From contig NZ_CAKAKO010000009.1 in NCBI RefSeq assembly GCF_916700565.1, positions 1 through 64,000 of the forward strand: a stretch of DNA of 64,000 nucleotides, written 5' to 3'. Origin of the DNA: Xenophilus sp. Marseille-Q4582. Its GTDB lineage: Bacteria; Pseudomonadota; Gammaproteobacteria; Burkholderiales; Burkholderiaceae_C. How positions within the stretch are numbered: position 1 is the first letter of the stretch; each line of letters opens with the position of its first letter. A program made the translations under genes and the position numbers. Below are positions 51,813 through 61,762 of the stretch, piece by piece. Below the pieces are notes generated by a model. That model did no database searches, was not told where the DNA came from, and saw only the letters and a list, made by a program, of their open reading frames with translations.

Positions 51813-52904
51813 ATGTTATTCCATTCCTCTCTACGCAAAGAGTTGTCGCGCAGCTTCGGCGCGACCCTCGTGGTGCTGGCGACCATCGTCATGACCATCA
51901 TCCTGATCCGCACGCTGGGTCTGGCGTCGCGTGGCGGCGTGAACCCTTCCGAAGTGTTCCTGGTGATGGCCTACACGCTGCTGGGCTACATGCCCACCAT
52001 CCTGAGCCTGAGCCTGTTCATCGCGATCGTGGGCACGCTCTCGCGCATGTACCGCGACAGCGAGATGGTGATCTGGTTCGCCAGCGGGCGCGGGCTGGCC
52101 GATTTCGTGCGCCCGCTGCTGGGTTTCGCCTGGCCCGTGCTGCTGCTGATCGGCGCGCTGGCCTTCGTGGGCTGGCCCTGGGCCAATGCGCAGACGCAGG
52201 GCATGCGCGCGCAGTACGAGCAGCGCGGCGACCTCGACCGCGTGGCGCCGGGCCAGTTCCAGGAATCCTCGGGCCGCAACCGTGTGTTCTACATCGACAA
52301 GAACTCGACCGATGCCAGCCAGGCCTCCAACGTGTTCATCTCCTCGCTGGAGCGCAACATGGAGATCGTCACCTCCGCGCAGCACGGCACGGTGGAGACC
52401 GAGAACGGCGTGCGCTACCTGATGCTGCGCAACGGCCAGCGCATCGAGAACCCCTTCGACCGCAACGGCCTGAAGGTGAGCGAGTTCCAGACCTATGGCG
52501 CGCGCATCGGCGATGGCGGCGGGGTGGGCAGCAACGGTCCGTCGCCGCGCGCCACGCCCTCGCTGGGCCTGATCGCCTCGCCCACCCCGCCCAACCTGGG
52601 CGAGCTGGGCTGGCGCGTGGGCCTGATGCTGGCGGGCCTCAATTTCGTGCTGCTGGCGCTTGCGGTATCGGGCGTGAACCCGCGCGTGGGCCGCAGCGCC
52701 AACCTGATCTTCGCCCTCTTCTTCTTCGCCGTGTACTACAACCTGCTGAACCTGGGCCAGAACTGGGTGGGCTCGGGCCGTGTGCGCATGGACCTGTTCC
52801 TGCTTGTGCTGCACGGTGGCGTGTTTGGGCTCACGCTGCTGTGGCTGGGCCAGCGGCACAACAACTGGCGGCTGCTGCCGCGCCTGCGCAGGACCGCAGC
52901 ATGA
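51813..52904 (+). CDS. lptF: LPS export ABC transporter permease LptF
   Basis: A 363-residue inner-membrane permease of the LptB2FGC complex, which extracts lipopolysaccharide and delivers it to the periplasmic bridge. Three TM helices at each end flank a periplasmic beta-jellyroll (about 125-270, with NRVFYIDKNS). A Gly/Ser/Pro-rich loop lies near 225-255. Its stop overlaps the lptG ATG by 4 bases. Confidence 0.95.
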   Translation: MLFHSSLRKELSRSFGATLVVLATIVMTIILIRTLGLASRGGVNPSEVFLVMAYTLLGYMPTILSLSLFIAIVGTLSRMYRDSEMVIWFASGRGLADFVRPLLGFAWPVLLLIGALAFVGWPWANAQTQGMRAQYEQRGDLDRVAPGQFQESSGRNRVFYIDKNSTDASQASNVFISSLERNMEIVTSAQHGTVETENGVRYLMLRNGQRIENPFDRNGLKVSEFQTYGARIGDGGGVGSNGPSPRATPSLGLIASPTPPNLGELGWRVGLMLAGLNFVLLALAVSGVNPRVGRSANLIFALFFFAVYYNLLNLGQNWVGSGRVRMDLFLLVLHGGVFGLTLLWLGQRHNNWRLLPRLRRTAA

Positions 52905-54016
52905 GCATGACCACCATCCGTCGCCTGATCTACCGCGACGTGCTGCGCTCCATCGCCTTCGTGGCGCTGGGCTTTTTGTGCCTGTTCTTCTTCTTCGATT
53001 TCGTCGACGAGCTCGACGCCGTGGGCAAGGGCCTGACCGACGCCTACCGCATGCCGCAGGCGCTGATGTACGTGGTGCTGCAAATCCCGAGCCACCTCTA
53101 CGAACTGCTGCCCATCGCGGTGCTCATCGGCACCATCTTCGTGCTGTCCAACCTGGCCCGCAGTTCGGAGTTCACCATCCTGCGCACCAGCGGCCTGGGG
53201 CCCTGGCGCGCACTGCGCATGCTGCTGGTGCTGGGCTCGGCCTTCGTGGTGCTCACGGCCGCGGTGGGCGACTACCTGGCCCCCTGGGCCAGCCGCACGG
53301 CGCAGCTGCTCAAGTCGCAGCACCAGGGCTACCTGCTGTCGGCCGGCCTCACGGGCGGCTGGCTGCGCGAGACGCGCGAAGACCGCACCTTCTCCGTCAA
53401 CGTGCTGTCCATCGAGCCGGACGGCAGCGTGAAGCAGCCGCGCATCTTCGAATTCGACGAGCGCGGCTTCCTGGTGTCGCAGACCAATGCCGCCAGCGCC
53501 GGCATCGGGCCCGAGGGCTGGCTGCTCAAGGACGTGCGGCGCCAGGAGTTCCAGACCCGCAACGCCGACGGCTCCGCGCGCGTGACCATCACCACGCAGC
53601 CCTACTACGCCTGGCCCAGCACGCTGACCGGCGACATGGTGTCGGTGGCACTGCTGCGGCCCGAGCGCATGAAGACGCTGGACCTGTTCGACTACATCCG
53701 CCACCTGGAAGCCAACGGCCAGGACGCGCAGCGCTATGAGATCGAGTTCTGGCGCAAGGTCTTCTACCCGCTCAGCTGCCTGGTCATGGTGGTGCTGGCC
53801 CTGCCCTTCGCCTACCTGCATTTCCGCCAGAGCGGCATCGCGGGCTACGTGTTCGGCGGCGTGATGATCGGCATCAGCTTCTTCCTGCTCAACAACGTTT
53901 TCGGCTACATCGGCAACCTGCGCAACTGGCTGCCCTGGATCACGGCCGCCGCGCCGGGGATCATCTATTCGATGCTGTCGCTGGGCGCCTTCGGCTGGCT
54001 GGTGCTCAGGCGCTAG
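52901..54016 (+). CDS. lptG: LPS export ABC transporter permease LptG
   Basis: A 371-residue permease partner of LptF. RRLIYRDVLRSIAFVALGFLCLFFFFDFVDEL is the typical N-terminus; a periplasmic jellyroll (about 130-265) and the LSCLVMVVLALPFAYLHFR helix follow. The ATGA overlap with lptF keeps 1:1 translation. Confidence 0.95.
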   Translation: MSMTTIRRLIYRDVLRSIAFVALGFLCLFFFFDFVDELDAVGKGLTDAYRMPQALMYVVLQIPSHLYELLPIAVLIGTIFVLSNLARSSEFTILRTSGLGPWRALRMLLVLGSAFVVLTAAVGDYLAPWASRTAQLLKSQHQGYLLSAGLTGGWLRETREDRTFSVNVLSIEPDGSVKQPRIFEFDERGFLVSQTNAASAGIGPEGWLLKDVRRQEFQTRNADGSARVTITTQPYYAWPSTLTGDMVSVALLRPERMKTLDLFDYIRHLEANGQDAQRYEIEFWRKVFYPLSCLVMVVLALPFAYLHFRQSGIAGYVFGGVMIGISFFLLNNVFGYIGNLRNWLPWITAAAPGIIYSMLSLGAFGWLVLRR

Positions 54017-54043
54017 GAACGGCCCCGCGTTCGACCGTTCGAC

Positions 54044-54436
54044 ATGCCCCAAGCCATCATCCTGCTGGCCCACGGTTCGCGCGACCCGCAATGGCGCGAG
54101 CCGGTGGAGGCCGTCGCCCGCCGCATCGCGCGGCAGGCGCCCGACCGGCCCGTGCGCTGCGCCTACCTGGAACTGGCCGAGCCCGACCTGCAGACCGCCG
54201 CCGCCGAACTGGTGGCCGAAGGCTCGACCGCGCTGCAGGTGCTGCCCCTGTTCCTCGGCATGGGCCACCATGTGCGCGAGGATCTGCCGCGGCGCGTGGC
54301 GCAGTTGCAGGCCCGCTTCCCACTGGTGCCCGTGGCCCTGCGACGGCCCGTGGGACAGCACGAGGCGCTGCTCGACGCCCTCACGCGGATTGCCTTGCAG
54401 GACGAGCCAGATTCGGTGGCAGGCGCCGATCTTTAG
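54044..54436 (+). CDS. cbiX: CbiX/SirB-type chelatase
   Basis: A 130-residue class II chelatase: ILLAHGSRDPQWREP at the N-terminus contains one metal/catalytic His, and LPLFLGMGHHVREDLPR the second His pair. Single-domain length matches SirB/CbiX-S, which insert Fe or Co into sirohydrochlorin. Position just before cysB fits a siroheme (sulfite reductase) role. Confidence 0.88.
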   Translation: MPQAIILLAHGSRDPQWREPVEAVARRIARQAPDRPVRCAYLELAEPDLQTAAAELVAEGSTALQVLPLFLGMGHHVREDLPRRVAQLQARFPLVPVALRRPVGQHEALLDALTRIALQDEPDSVAGADL

Positions 54437-54451
54437 AATTAAATGACATAA

Positions 54452-54476
54452 TGATTCACAAATATTTGATGAATCA
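54452..54476. promoter_or_regulatory. 25-bp dyad directly before cysB
   Basis: TGATTCA (54452-54458) and TGAATCA (54470-54476) are exact inverted copies, and between them lies the palindrome CAAATATTTG. The dyad ends 3 bases before the cysB ATG in an AT-rich patch and has the T-N11-A form of LysR-type sites, so autoregulation by CysB is a fair guess. Confidence 0.5.
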
Positions 54477-54479
54477 GTT

Positions 54480-55421
54480 ATGAATCTTCATCAGTTCAAG
54501 TTCGTGCAGGAGGCGGTGCGCCGCAACCTCAACCTGACCGAAGCGGCCAAGGCGCTGCACACCTCCCAGCCTGGCGTTTCCAAGGCCATCATCGAGCTGG
54601 AAGAGGAACTGGGCATCGAGATCTTCGCGCGCCACGGCAAGCGCTTGAAGCGCATCACCGAGCCCGGCCAGCACGTGATCGCCAGCATCGACCTGATCAT
54701 GCGCGAGGTGGGCAACCTCAAGCGCATCGGCGAGCAGTTCAGCGCGCAGGACAGCGGCACGCTGTCCATCGCCACCACCCACACGCAGGCGCGCTACGTG
54801 CTGCCGGTGCCCGTGGCGCGCCTGCGCGAGGCCTACCCCAAGGTCAACGTCAGCCTGCACCAGGGCTCGCCCGACCAGGTGGCGCGCATGGTGCTCGACG
54901 AGGTCGCCGAGATCGGCATCGCCACCGAATCGCTGGACAGCTATGCCGACCTGGTCACCCTGCCCTGCTACGAATGGCAGCACGTGCTGGTGCTGCCCAA
55001 GGAGCATCCGCTGGCCTCCAAGGAGCGGGTGACGCTGGAAGACCTGGCGAACGAGCCCCTGATCACCTACCACCCCTCCTTCACCGGCCGCACGCGCATC
55101 GACCATGCCTTCGCGCAGAAGAAGCTCTCGCCGCGCATCGCGCTCGAGGCCATCGATTCGGACGTGATCAAGACCTACGTGCGCCTGGGCCTGGGCGTGG
55201 GCATCGTGGCCGAGATGGCGGTGCGCGACGACAGCAACGGCGACCTGGTCGTGCGCCCCATGGGCCAGGTGTTCGGCCAGAACATCGCGCGCGTGGCCTT
55301 CAAGCGCAGCGCCTACCTGCGCAACTTCGTCTTCAAGTTCGCCGAACTGCTGTCCGACCGGCTGGACCGCCACCTGATCGCCAAGGCCCTGGCCGGCCAT
55401 TCCAACGACTACGACCTATGA
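54480..55421 (+). CDS. cysB: CysB-type LysR regulator of sulfur assimilation
   Basis: A 313-residue LysR protein. MNLHQFKFVQEAVRRNLNLTEAAKALHTSQPGVSKAIIELE is the CysB/Cbl-specific helix-turn-helix (about 1-45), followed by EEELGIEIFARHGKRL. The effector domain holds ATTHTQARYVLP and the ligand-site YHPSFTGRTRID. CysB activates sulfate uptake and cysteine synthesis genes under sulfur limitation. Its TGA overlaps the aminotransferase ATG by 4 bases. Confidence 0.93.
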   Translation: MNLHQFKFVQEAVRRNLNLTEAAKALHTSQPGVSKAIIELEEELGIEIFARHGKRLKRITEPGQHVIASIDLIMREVGNLKRIGEQFSAQDSGTLSIATTHTQARYVLPVPVARLREAYPKVNVSLHQGSPDQVARMVLDEVAEIGIATESLDSYADLVTLPCYEWQHVLVLPKEHPLASKERVTLEDLANEPLITYHPSFTGRTRIDHAFAQKKLSPRIALEAIDSDVIKTYVRLGLGVGIVAEMAVRDDSNGDLVVRPMGQVFGQNIARVAFKRSAYLRNFVFKFAELLSDRLDRHLIAKALAGHSNDYDL

Positions 55422-56617
55422 GCGCCGTGCTTTCCCCCGCCGTTCCTTCCGCCGCTGCCCGCACGCCCGATCCGGGCACCAAGCTGCCCGCCGTCGGCAC
55501 CACCATCTTCACCGTGATGTCCGCGCTCGCGGCCGAGAAGAACGCCGTCAACCTGGGCCAGGGCTTTCCCGACTTCCACTGCGACCCGGCCCTGACCGAA
55601 GCCGTGACCACCGCCATGCAGGCCGGCCACAACCAGTACCCGCCGATGCCCGGCATCCCGGCGCTGCGCCAGGCCATCGCGGCCAAGATCGAGGCGCTGT
55701 ACGGCCGCCGCTACGACGCGGGCACCGAGGTCACTGTCACGGCCGGCGCCACGCAGGCCATCATCACCGCCATCCTCGCGCTGGTGCGACCGGGCGACGA
55801 AGTGATCGTGCTCGAACCCTGCTACGACAGCTACGTGCCCAACATCGAGCTGGCCGGCGGCACGGTGGTGCGCGTGCCGCTCACGCCGGGCAGCTTCCGG
55901 CCCGACTTCGCACGCATCGCGGCGGCGCTCACGCCGCGCACGCGCGCGATCCTCATCAACACGCCGCACAACCCCAGCGCCACGGTCTGGACCGCGGCCG
56001 AGATGCGCGCGCTGGAAGAGCTGCTCGCGCCCACCGACGTGTTCGTGATCAGCGACGAGGTCTACGAGCACATGGTCTATGACGGCGCCGTGCATCAAAG
56101 CGTGGCCCGCTTCCCGGGCCTGGCCGCGCGCAGCTTCATCGTCAGCAGCTTCGGGAAGACCTACCACGTGACCGGCTGGAAGGTGGGCTACGTGGCCGCG
56201 CCGGCCGTGCTGATGGCCGAGTTCCGCAAGGTGCACCAGTTCAACGTGTTCACCGTGAACACCCCCATGCAGCATGCGCTGGCCAGCTACATGGCCCAGC
56301 CCGGCCCCTACCTGGAGCTGCCGGCCTTCTACCAGCGCAAGCGCGACCTCTTCGTGCAGGGCCTGGCGAAGACGCGCTTCAAGCTGCTGCGCAGCGAGGG
56401 CACCTACTTCCAGTGCGTGGACATCTCGGCGCTGCCGGCCGCACGCGATCTGAACGAAGCCGACTTCTGCCAGTGGCTCACGCGCGAAGTGGGCGTGGCG
56501 GCGATCCCGCTGTCGGCCTTCTATGGCGACGGCTTCGACCAGCGCGTGGTGCGCTTTTGCTTCGCCAAGAAGGACGAAACGCTGGTCAGTGCGCTCGAGC
56601 GGCTGGCCCGTCTCTGA
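55418..56617 (+). CDS. PLP-dependent aminotransferase (methionine/YbdL-like)
   Basis: A 399-residue fold-type I aminotransferase. NLGQGFPDF, PHNPSATVW, ISDEVYEH, the PLP lysine in SSFGKTYHVTGWKVGY (near 246) and the C-terminal Arg in VRFCFAKK are present. The group includes YbdL (methionine) and kynurenine aminotransferases. Translational coupling to cysB suggests methionine or related sulfur amino acid use, which is inference. Confidence 0.91.
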   Translation: MSAVLSPAVPSAAARTPDPGTKLPAVGTTIFTVMSALAAEKNAVNLGQGFPDFHCDPALTEAVTTAMQAGHNQYPPMPGIPALRQAIAAKIEALYGRRYDAGTEVTVTAGATQAIITAILALVRPGDEVIVLEPCYDSYVPNIELAGGTVVRVPLTPGSFRPDFARIAAALTPRTRAILINTPHNPSATVWTAAEMRALEELLAPTDVFVISDEVYEHMVYDGAVHQSVARFPGLAARSFIVSSFGKTYHVTGWKVGYVAAPAVLMAEFRKVHQFNVFTVNTPMQHALASYMAQPGPYLELPAFYQRKRDLFVQGLAKTRFKLLRSEGTYFQCVDISALPAARDLNEADFCQWLTREVGVAAIPLSAFYGDGFDQRVVRFCFAKKDETLVSALERLARL

Positions 56618-56722
56618 CAGCGCCGCCCGCCGCGCCCTGACGGGGCGCAGCGCCGCCCGCCCGCGAAACGGTCCTGCACGGCGGGGCACCATGCCCGCAT
56701 TGCCACTGCATGGAGACCGCTG

Positions 56723-56878
56723 ATGCTCTCGACCATTCTTCTGATCGTGCTGATCCTGCTGCTGATCGGCGCACTGCCCAGCTGGGGCTACAGCAAGAGC
56801 TGGGGCTACGGGCCCAGCGGCGGGCTGGGCCTGGTCGTCGTGATCGTCATCATCCTGCTGCTGATGGGACGCATCTAG
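56723..56878 (+). CDS. DUF3309 family small membrane protein
   Basis: A 51-residue protein: a Leu/Ile-rich TM helix (about 2-17), the conserved central GALPSWGYSKSWGYGPSGGLG, then a second TM helix (about 34-48) and MGRI. This pattern is the DUF3309 family, with no known function. GGAG precedes the ATG. Confidence 0.85.
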   Translation: MLSTILLIVLILLLIGALPSWGYSKSWGYGPSGGLGLVVVIVIILLLMGRI

Positions 56879-56895
56879 CGGGACCTCGCCCCTTT

Positions 56896-56931
56896 GAAGG
56901 CGCGGCGCGGCAACCCGCCGTCCGCGCCTTC
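56896..56931. terminator. Hairpin between convergent DUF3309 and DUF305 genes
   Basis: GAAGGCGCGG (56896-56905) and CCGCGCCTTC (56922-56931) form a perfect 10-bp stem, and the loop can extend the stem with GCGG/CCGC. No T-run follows on either strand, so as an intrinsic terminator it would be weak; its place between two convergent stops is the main argument. Confidence 0.4.
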
Positions 56932-56971
56932 GCCACGCCTGGCTCCGCGCATCGGCACGGTCCGCCGCCGA

Positions 56972-57364
56972 TCAGCGCGGCGCATGGCGGCGCAGCCAGT
57001 CCTCCAGGAAGGCGATCTCCTTTTCCTGGGCGTCGATCACTTCCTGCGCGAGCCTGCGCAGGGCCGGATCCTTGCCATGCTGGAGCTGGATGCGCGCCAT
57101 CTCGATGGCCCCGCGGTGGTGCGGGATCATGCCGCGCGCGAAGTCGACGTCGGAGTTGCCGCTGTAGGGGATCGCCATGCCGTCATGCATGCGCGCGGCG
57201 GCCGCCTCATAGGCCTGCGTGCTGGCCGAGGCGCCAGCCTGGGGCGCGGGTTGCGCGGGCGCACCGTGCGCGCCATGGCCGCCGTGGCCAACCGCCTGGG
57301 CCCACGCTCCTGCGGCCGCCAGCGCCACCGCGCCCGCCACGCTCCATGCCTTGAGTTGCTTCAC
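56972..57364 (-). CDS. Secreted DUF305 protein
   Basis: A 130-residue exported protein: signal peptide (about 1-22, ending AWAQA), a His/Gly-rich stretch HGGHGAHG, then the DUF305 four-helix part with [20 protein letters not shown] and [15 protein letters not shown]305 proteins (ferritin-like, often near copper genes) may bind metal through the His residues. Start is the GTG at 57364, with AAAGGAG 6 bases upstream. Confidence 0.87.
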   Translation of the reverse strand: MKQLKAWSVAGAVALAAAGAWAQAVGHGGHGAHGAPAQPAPQAGASASTQAYEAAAARMHDGMAIPYSGNSDVDFARGMIPHHRGAIEMARIQLQHGKDPALRRLAQEVIDAQEKEIAFLEDWLRRHAPR

Positions 57365-57462
57365 TGCTCGCTCCTTTGACGTTGATGCCACCGATGGCGC
57401 TTGCCGCCCTGCCGCGCCGGCCTGGACGGCACGGGCAGGGCGGCGGATCCGTTTCCAGCTTC

Positions 57463-60400
57463 TCAGCCCTGCAGCTGCGCCCAGGCCTTGTCCAGCCGCT
57501 TTAGACTGACCGGCTGCGGCGTGCGAAGTTCCTGCGCGAAGAAACTCACGCGCAATTCCTCCAGCAGCCAGCGGAATTCCAGCATGCGCGCATCCACCGC
57601 GCCCTTGCGCTCGGCCACCAGGCGCCAGTAGCGCTGCTCCTGCGGCTTGAACTCGGCCAGCCTGGCGGCATCGCGCGCGGGATCGGCGCGCAGCTTGTCC
57701 AGCCGCAGCACGACGGCCTTGAGGTAGCGCACGAAATGCTGCAGCTGCGGCCAGGGCGCGTCGGCGATGAAGCGCTTGCCGACCAGGCGCTGCAATTGTT
57801 CCTGCGCGTCCTTCACCGCTTCGGGCGCGGTTTTCGTGTCCTTGATCTTGCGCACCGCGAGCGCGTACTCGGCCAGGATGGCGGCGGCCAGACGCGCGAC
57901 CTCGTTGGCGATCAGCGTGAGCCGCCCGCGCCCCTCCTCCAGCCGGCGCGCGAAGCTGCCGGCGTCGGTGGGCAGCGGCTCCTGCAGGAAGGCCCGGTCC
58001 ACCGCCACGTCGATGATCTGCGCGCGCAGCTCCTCCATCGTGCCCAGCGGCATGTAGGCCACGGCCATCTTCTGCAGGTCGGGGATGTTCTTCTCCAGGT
58101 ACTTGAGCGCGTCCTTGATCTGCAAGGCAACCAGGCGGCGCAGGCCGGCGCGGTGCTTGGCGGCGGCCACCTCCGGCTCGTCGAAGACCTCGATGGTGAC
58201 GGCATCGCCCGCGTCGATGAGCGCCGGAAAGCCCACCAGCGACTGGCCACCGCGCCGCACTTCCATCAGCTCGGGCAGCTCGCCGAAAGTCCAGGCCGTG
58301 TGGCGCGCGGGCGCGGCGGCCGGTGGCGCGGCACGGGCCTTCGCCGGCGCCGCGGCGGCACGCGCGGGCACGGCCGGCGCGGGCTGGCCGGCCGCTGGCG
58401 CCTCCCGCACGCGCAGCCCGGCCAACGCCTGGAAGGCCCCGCGCGCCCTGGCACCCAGCTCGCCCTTGAGCGCGCCCAGGTTGCGCCCCATGCCCAGCTG
58501 GCGGCCGTGCTCGTCCACCACGACCAGGTTCATGAACAGGTGCGGCGGCAGCATGTCCAGCTTGAAGTCGGCGCGCTTCACGTCCAGGCTGGTCTCGTCG
58601 CGCACCTTTTTCAGCAGCGCATCGGTGAGCGAGCCGCTGCCGAAGGCCTCGGCCGCGCCCAACTCGCCCGCGAGCCGCGCCGCCGACTCGGCCAATGGCA
58701 CGAAGCGTGCGCGCGGCTTCTGCGGCAGGCTCTTGAGCAGCGCCTGCACCTTGTCCTTGAGCATGCCCGGCACCAGCCATTCGCAGCGCTCTTCGCTGAC
58801 CTGGTTGAGCACGAACAGCGGCACCGTCACCGTGAGGCCGTCGCGCGCGTCGCCGGGCTCGTGCAGGTAGGCGGCGGCGCAATCCACGCCGCCCAGCTTC
58901 ACCGTGGGCGGGAAGGCCTGGGTCGTGATGCCCGCGGCCTGGTGGCGCATCAGCTCCTCCTTGCTCAGGAAGAGCAGGCGCGGATGGGCCTTGGCGCCTT
59001 CGCGCCACCAGTGCTCGAAGCTACGGCCACCGGCCACGTCCTGCGGGACGTGGGCGTCGTAGAAGGCGTAGATCAGCGCCTCGTCCACCAGCACGTCCTG
59101 CCGGCGCGACTTGTGTTCCAGCGCCTCCACCTCGCGCACCAGCTTCCGGTTGGCGGCCAGGAAGGGAAGTTGGGTTTCCCACTCGCCGGCCACCAGCGCT
59201 TCGCGGATGAAGATCTCGCGCGCACCCGCCGGGTCGGCCTTGGCGAAGTCCACGCGCCGGCCGCTGTAGATGACCAGGCCGTAGAGCGTGGCGCGCTCGA
59301 AGGCCGTCACGCGCGCCTCCTTCTTCTCCCAGTGCGGGTCCAGCAGCTGCTTCCTGAGCAGGTGGCCGGCCACTTCCTCGATCCACTGCGGCTCGATGCT
59401 GGCGATGCCGCGGCCGAACAGGCGCGTGGTTTCCACCAGCTCGGCGCACACGATCCAGCGGCCCGGCCGCTTGCGCAGGTGCGCGCCCGGATGGCGGTGG
59501 AACTTGATGCCGCGCGCGCCCAGGTACTCGCCCGAGGCCGAGCCGGCCTCCTCGTCCATCTTCCAGCCGATGTTGCCCAGCAGGCCCGCCAGCATGGACT
59601 TGTGGATCGCCTCGTACGAAGCCGGGGCGGCGTTGAGCTTCCACTTGTGCTCGTTGACCACCGTGAGCAGCTGCGAATGGATGTCGCGCCATTCGCGCAC
59701 GCGGCGCACGTTGATGAAGTTCTGGCGCAGCAACTGCTCGTACTGGCGGTTGCTAAGCCTGTGCGTGGGGGCGGCAGCGGGAGTCGTGGGCGTGGCCGCT
59801 GCCTGCACCTGCTGGCGTTGTGCCACCGGCAGCACGGCCGCATGGGCTTTCTTCGGCCCTTGCGTGGCAGCCTGCATCTCGCGCCGCGTCTGCGCCACGG
59901 GCGCACCGCCGCGTGCGTCGTTGATCCACTTCCACAAGGTCAGGTAGCCGCTGAATTCGCTCTTCTCGTCGTCGAACTTGGCATGCGCCTGATCGGCCTG
60001 CTGCTGCGCCTCCAGCGGCCGGTCGCGCACGTCCTGCACACTCATGGCGCTGGCGATGACCAGCACTTCCTCCAGCGCGCCGCGCGTGCGCGCTTCCAGG
60101 ATCATGCGGCCCACGCGTGGGTCCAGCGGCAGCTTGGCCAGCTCGGCGCCCACGGGGGTGAGCTGGTTCGCCTCGTCCACCGCGCCCAGTTCCTGCAGCA
60201 GTTGGTAGCCGTCGGCAATGGCGCGGCCCGAAGGCGCCTCCAGGAAGGGGAACTGCGCCACGTCGCCCAGGTGCAGCGACTTCATGCGCAGGATCACGCC
60301 GGCCAGTGACGAGCGCAGGATCTCGGGGTCGGTGAAGCGCGGCCGGCTGTTGAAGTCCTTCTCGTCGTACAGGCGGATGCAGATGCCGTTGGCCACGCGG

Positions 60401-61503
60401 CCGCAGCGGCCGGCGCGCTGGTTGGCGGCGGCCTGGCTCACGGGCTCGACCAGCAGCTGCTCCACCTTGCTGCGGAAGGCATACCGCTTGACGCGCGCCG
60501 TGCCGGCGTCGATCACGTAGCGGATGCCGGGCACCGTGAGCGAGGTTTCGGCCACGTTGGTCGCCAGCACGATGCGCCGGCCGGTGTGGCCGTCGAAGAT
60601 GCGGTCCTGCTCGGCTTGCGACAGGCGCGCGAACAGCGGCAGCACCTCGGCATTGCGCATCACGGGGTGGTGAGACAGGTGCTTGCGCAGGTGATCAGCG
60701 GCCTCCCGAATCTCGCGCTCGCCGGGCAGGAAGACCAGGATGTCGCCGCCCGCATTGCCTTGCCATAACTCGTCCACGCCGTCGGCGATGGCGTCGTTGA
60801 GGTCGAACTCCTTCGACTCCTCGAAGGGCCGGTAGCGCACCTCCACGGGAAAGGTGCGGCCCGACACGTACAAGACGGGCGCCGGGCCCTTCGCGCTTTC
60901 AAAGTGCTTGGCGAAGCGGTCCGCATCGATGGTGGCCGAGGTGACGATCACCTTCAGATCAGGCCGGCGCGGCAGGATCTCCTTGAGGTAGCCGAGCAGG
61001 AAGTCGATGTTCAGCGAGCGCTCGTGCGCCTCGTCGATGATCAGCGTGTCGTAGGCCTTGAGCAGCGGGTCGGTCTGCGTCTCGGCCAGCAGGATGCCGT
61101 CGGTCATCAGCTTGACCGAGGCGTCGCGGCTCAGCCGGTCCTGGAAGCGGACCTTGTAGCCCACCACCTCGCCCAGCGGCGTGTTCAGTTCCTCGGCGAT
61201 GCGCTTGGCCACCGAACTGGCCGCGATGCGGCGCGGCTGCGTATGGCCGATCAGCCGGCCACGGCCCGGGGGCGCGTTGAGCTTGCCGCGGCCCAGCGCC
61301 AGCGCGATCTTGGGCAGCTGCGTGGTCTTGCCCGAGCCCGTTTCGCCGCACACGATGACCACCTGGTGTGCCGCGATGGCGGCCATGATCTCGTCGCGCT
61401 TGCCGCTGACGGGCAGGGACTCGGGAAAGTGGATGACCGGACGCGCGCGCGCCGCTGCCGCTGGGGCAGCAGGCGCCGCCGAAGAAAACGGGGGAAGATT
61501 CAT
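57463..61503 (-). CDS. hrpA: ATP-dependent RNA helicase HrpA
   Basis: A 1346-residue DEAH-box helicase of full HrpA length. P-loop GETGSGKTT near 53-61, DEAHERS near 158, SATIDADRF, and the QRAGRCGR motif VI near 372. The C-terminal half carries OB-fold and DUF3418 regions. HrpA rescues stalled, collided ribosomes in E. coli. The gene is divergent from the leader at 61.5 kb. Two Ala/Pro-rich inserts (near 590 and 1055) interrupt the conserved sequence. Confidence 0.95.
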   Translation of the reverse strand: MNLPPFSSAAPAAPAAAARARPVIHFPESLPVSGKRDEIMAAIAAHQVVIVCGETGSGKTTQLPKIALALGRGKLNAPPGRGRLIGHTQPRRIAASSVAKRIAEELNTPLGEVVGYKVRFQDRLSRDASVKLMTDGILLAETQTDPLLKAYDTLIIDEAHERSLNIDFLLGYLKEILPRRPDLKVIVTSATIDADRFAKHFESAKGPAPVLYVSGRTFPVEVRYRPFEESKEFDLNDAIADGVDELWQGNAGGDILVFLPGEREIREAADHLRKHLSHHPVMRNAEVLPLFARLSQAEQDRIFDGHTGRRIVLATNVAETSLTVPGIRYVIDAGTARVKRYAFRSKVEQLLVEPVSQAAANQRAGRCGRVANGICIRLYDEKDFNSRPRFTDPEILRSSLAGVILRMKSLHLGDVAQFPFLEAPSGRAIADGYQLLQELGAVDEANQLTPVGAELAKLPLDPRVGRMILEARTRGALEEVLVIASAMSVQDVRDRPLEAQQQADQAHAKFDDEKSEFSGYLTLWKWINDARGGAPVAQTRREMQAATQGPKKAHAAVLPVAQRQQVQAAATPTTPAAAPTHRLSNRQYEQLLRQNFINVRRVREWRDIHSQLLTVVNEHKWKLNAAPASYEAIHKSMLAGLLGNIGWKMDEEAGSASGEYLGARGIKFHRHPGAHLRKRPGRWIVCAELVETTRLFGRGIASIEPQWIEEVAGHLLRKQLLDPHWEKKEARVTAFERATLYGLVIYSGRRVDFAKADPAGAREIFIREALVAGEWETQLPFLAANRKLVREVEALEHKSRRQDVLVDEALIYAFYDAHVPQDVAGGRSFEHWWREGAKAHPRLLFLSKEELMRHQAAGITTQAFPPTVKLGGVDCAAAYLHEPGDARDGLTVTVPLFVLNQVSEERCEWLVPGMLKDKVQALLKSLPQKPRARFVPLAESAARLAGELGAAEAFGSGSLTDALLKKVRDETSLDVKRADFKLDMLPPHLFMNLVVVDEHGRQLGMGRNLGALKGELGARARGAFQALAGLRVREAPAAGQPAPAVPARAAAAPAKARAAPPAAAPARHTAWTFGELPELMEVRRGGQSLVGFPALIDAGDAVTIEVFDEPEVAAAKHRAGLRRLVALQIKDALKYLEKNIPDLQKMAVAYMPLGTMEELRAQIIDVAVDRAFLQEPLPTDAGSFARRLEEGRGRLTLIANEVARLAAAILAEYALAVRKIKDTKTAPEAVKDAQEQLQRLVGKRFIADAPWPQLQHFVRYLKAVVLRLDKLRADPARDAARLAEFKPQEQRYWRLVAERKGAVDARMLEFRWLLEELRVSFFAQELRTPQPVSLKRLDKAWAQLQG

Positions 61504-61529
61504 AGAAGCCCCCGATTATCGGAAGTGCG

Positions 61530-61547
61530 CGTTGTGCATGCACAACG
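61530..61547. promoter_or_regulatory. Perfect 18-bp palindrome between hrpA and the AAA-M41 locus
   Basis: CGTTGTGCATGCACAACG is identical to its own reverse complement. It lies 27-44 bases before the hrpA start codon and about 70 bases before the predicted rightward transcription start. A dimeric repressor or activator site is the simplest reading. Confidence 0.6.
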
Positions 61548-61574
61548 TGATGCCATGCGCCGCGCCGTGGGCGC

Positions 61575-61604
61575 TTGTCAGCACGCGCCGGCGGCCCGAA
61601 TAAT
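61575..61604 (+). promoter_or_regulatory. Predicted sigma-70 promoter for the leader and AAA-M41 genes
   Basis: TTGTCA (61575-61580) is a 5/6 match to the -35 consensus, and AATAAT (61599-61604) is a fair -10, with 18 bases between. Transcription would begin near 61611, upstream of the leader ORF. Based on sequence match only. Confidence 0.42.
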
Positions 61605-61675
61605 CGCGCCCTTCGCTTCATTCGCTGGCGCAACGAGCACCCTTCGCCAGCTCCTTTTTTTGGAGCACCTCTCTC

Positions 61676-61705
61676 ATGTCCCACTTGTTCAACCGCTTCC
61701 CCTGA
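61676..61705 (+). CDS. Nine-residue leader peptide of a putative attenuator
   Basis: The frame encodes MSHLFNRFP and ends in TGA at 61703-61705. GGAG lies at 61662-61665, 10 bases before the ATG, and can be hidden by a GCTCC/GGAGC hairpin (61650-61666) with a T-rich loop. A ribosome stopping at the end of this ORF would disrupt the hairpin that starts at 61707. Confidence 0.5.
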   Translation: MSHLFNRFP

Positions 61706-61706
61706 A

Positions 61707-61762
61707 CACGGTTCCCTGCCCCGGCTGACCGTGGTCATTCCACGTTCGGCCCAGGCGCAACG
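61707..61762 (+). promoter_or_regulatory. Attenuator region with mutually exclusive RNA structures
   Basis: CACGGT (61707-61712) pairs with ACCGTG (61728-61733), forming a hairpin whose 15-base loop contains GCCCCGGCTG. The segment GCCCCGGCTGA (61718-61728) is exactly complementary over 11 bp to TCAGCCGGGGC (61778-61788), the 3' arm of the terminator hairpin. Pairing of those two would prevent terminator formation. Confidence 0.58.

Noticed and set aside
57736-60309. 857-codon open frame on the plus strand
   Set aside because: Antisense shadow of hrpA with no recognisable domain and no ribosome site.
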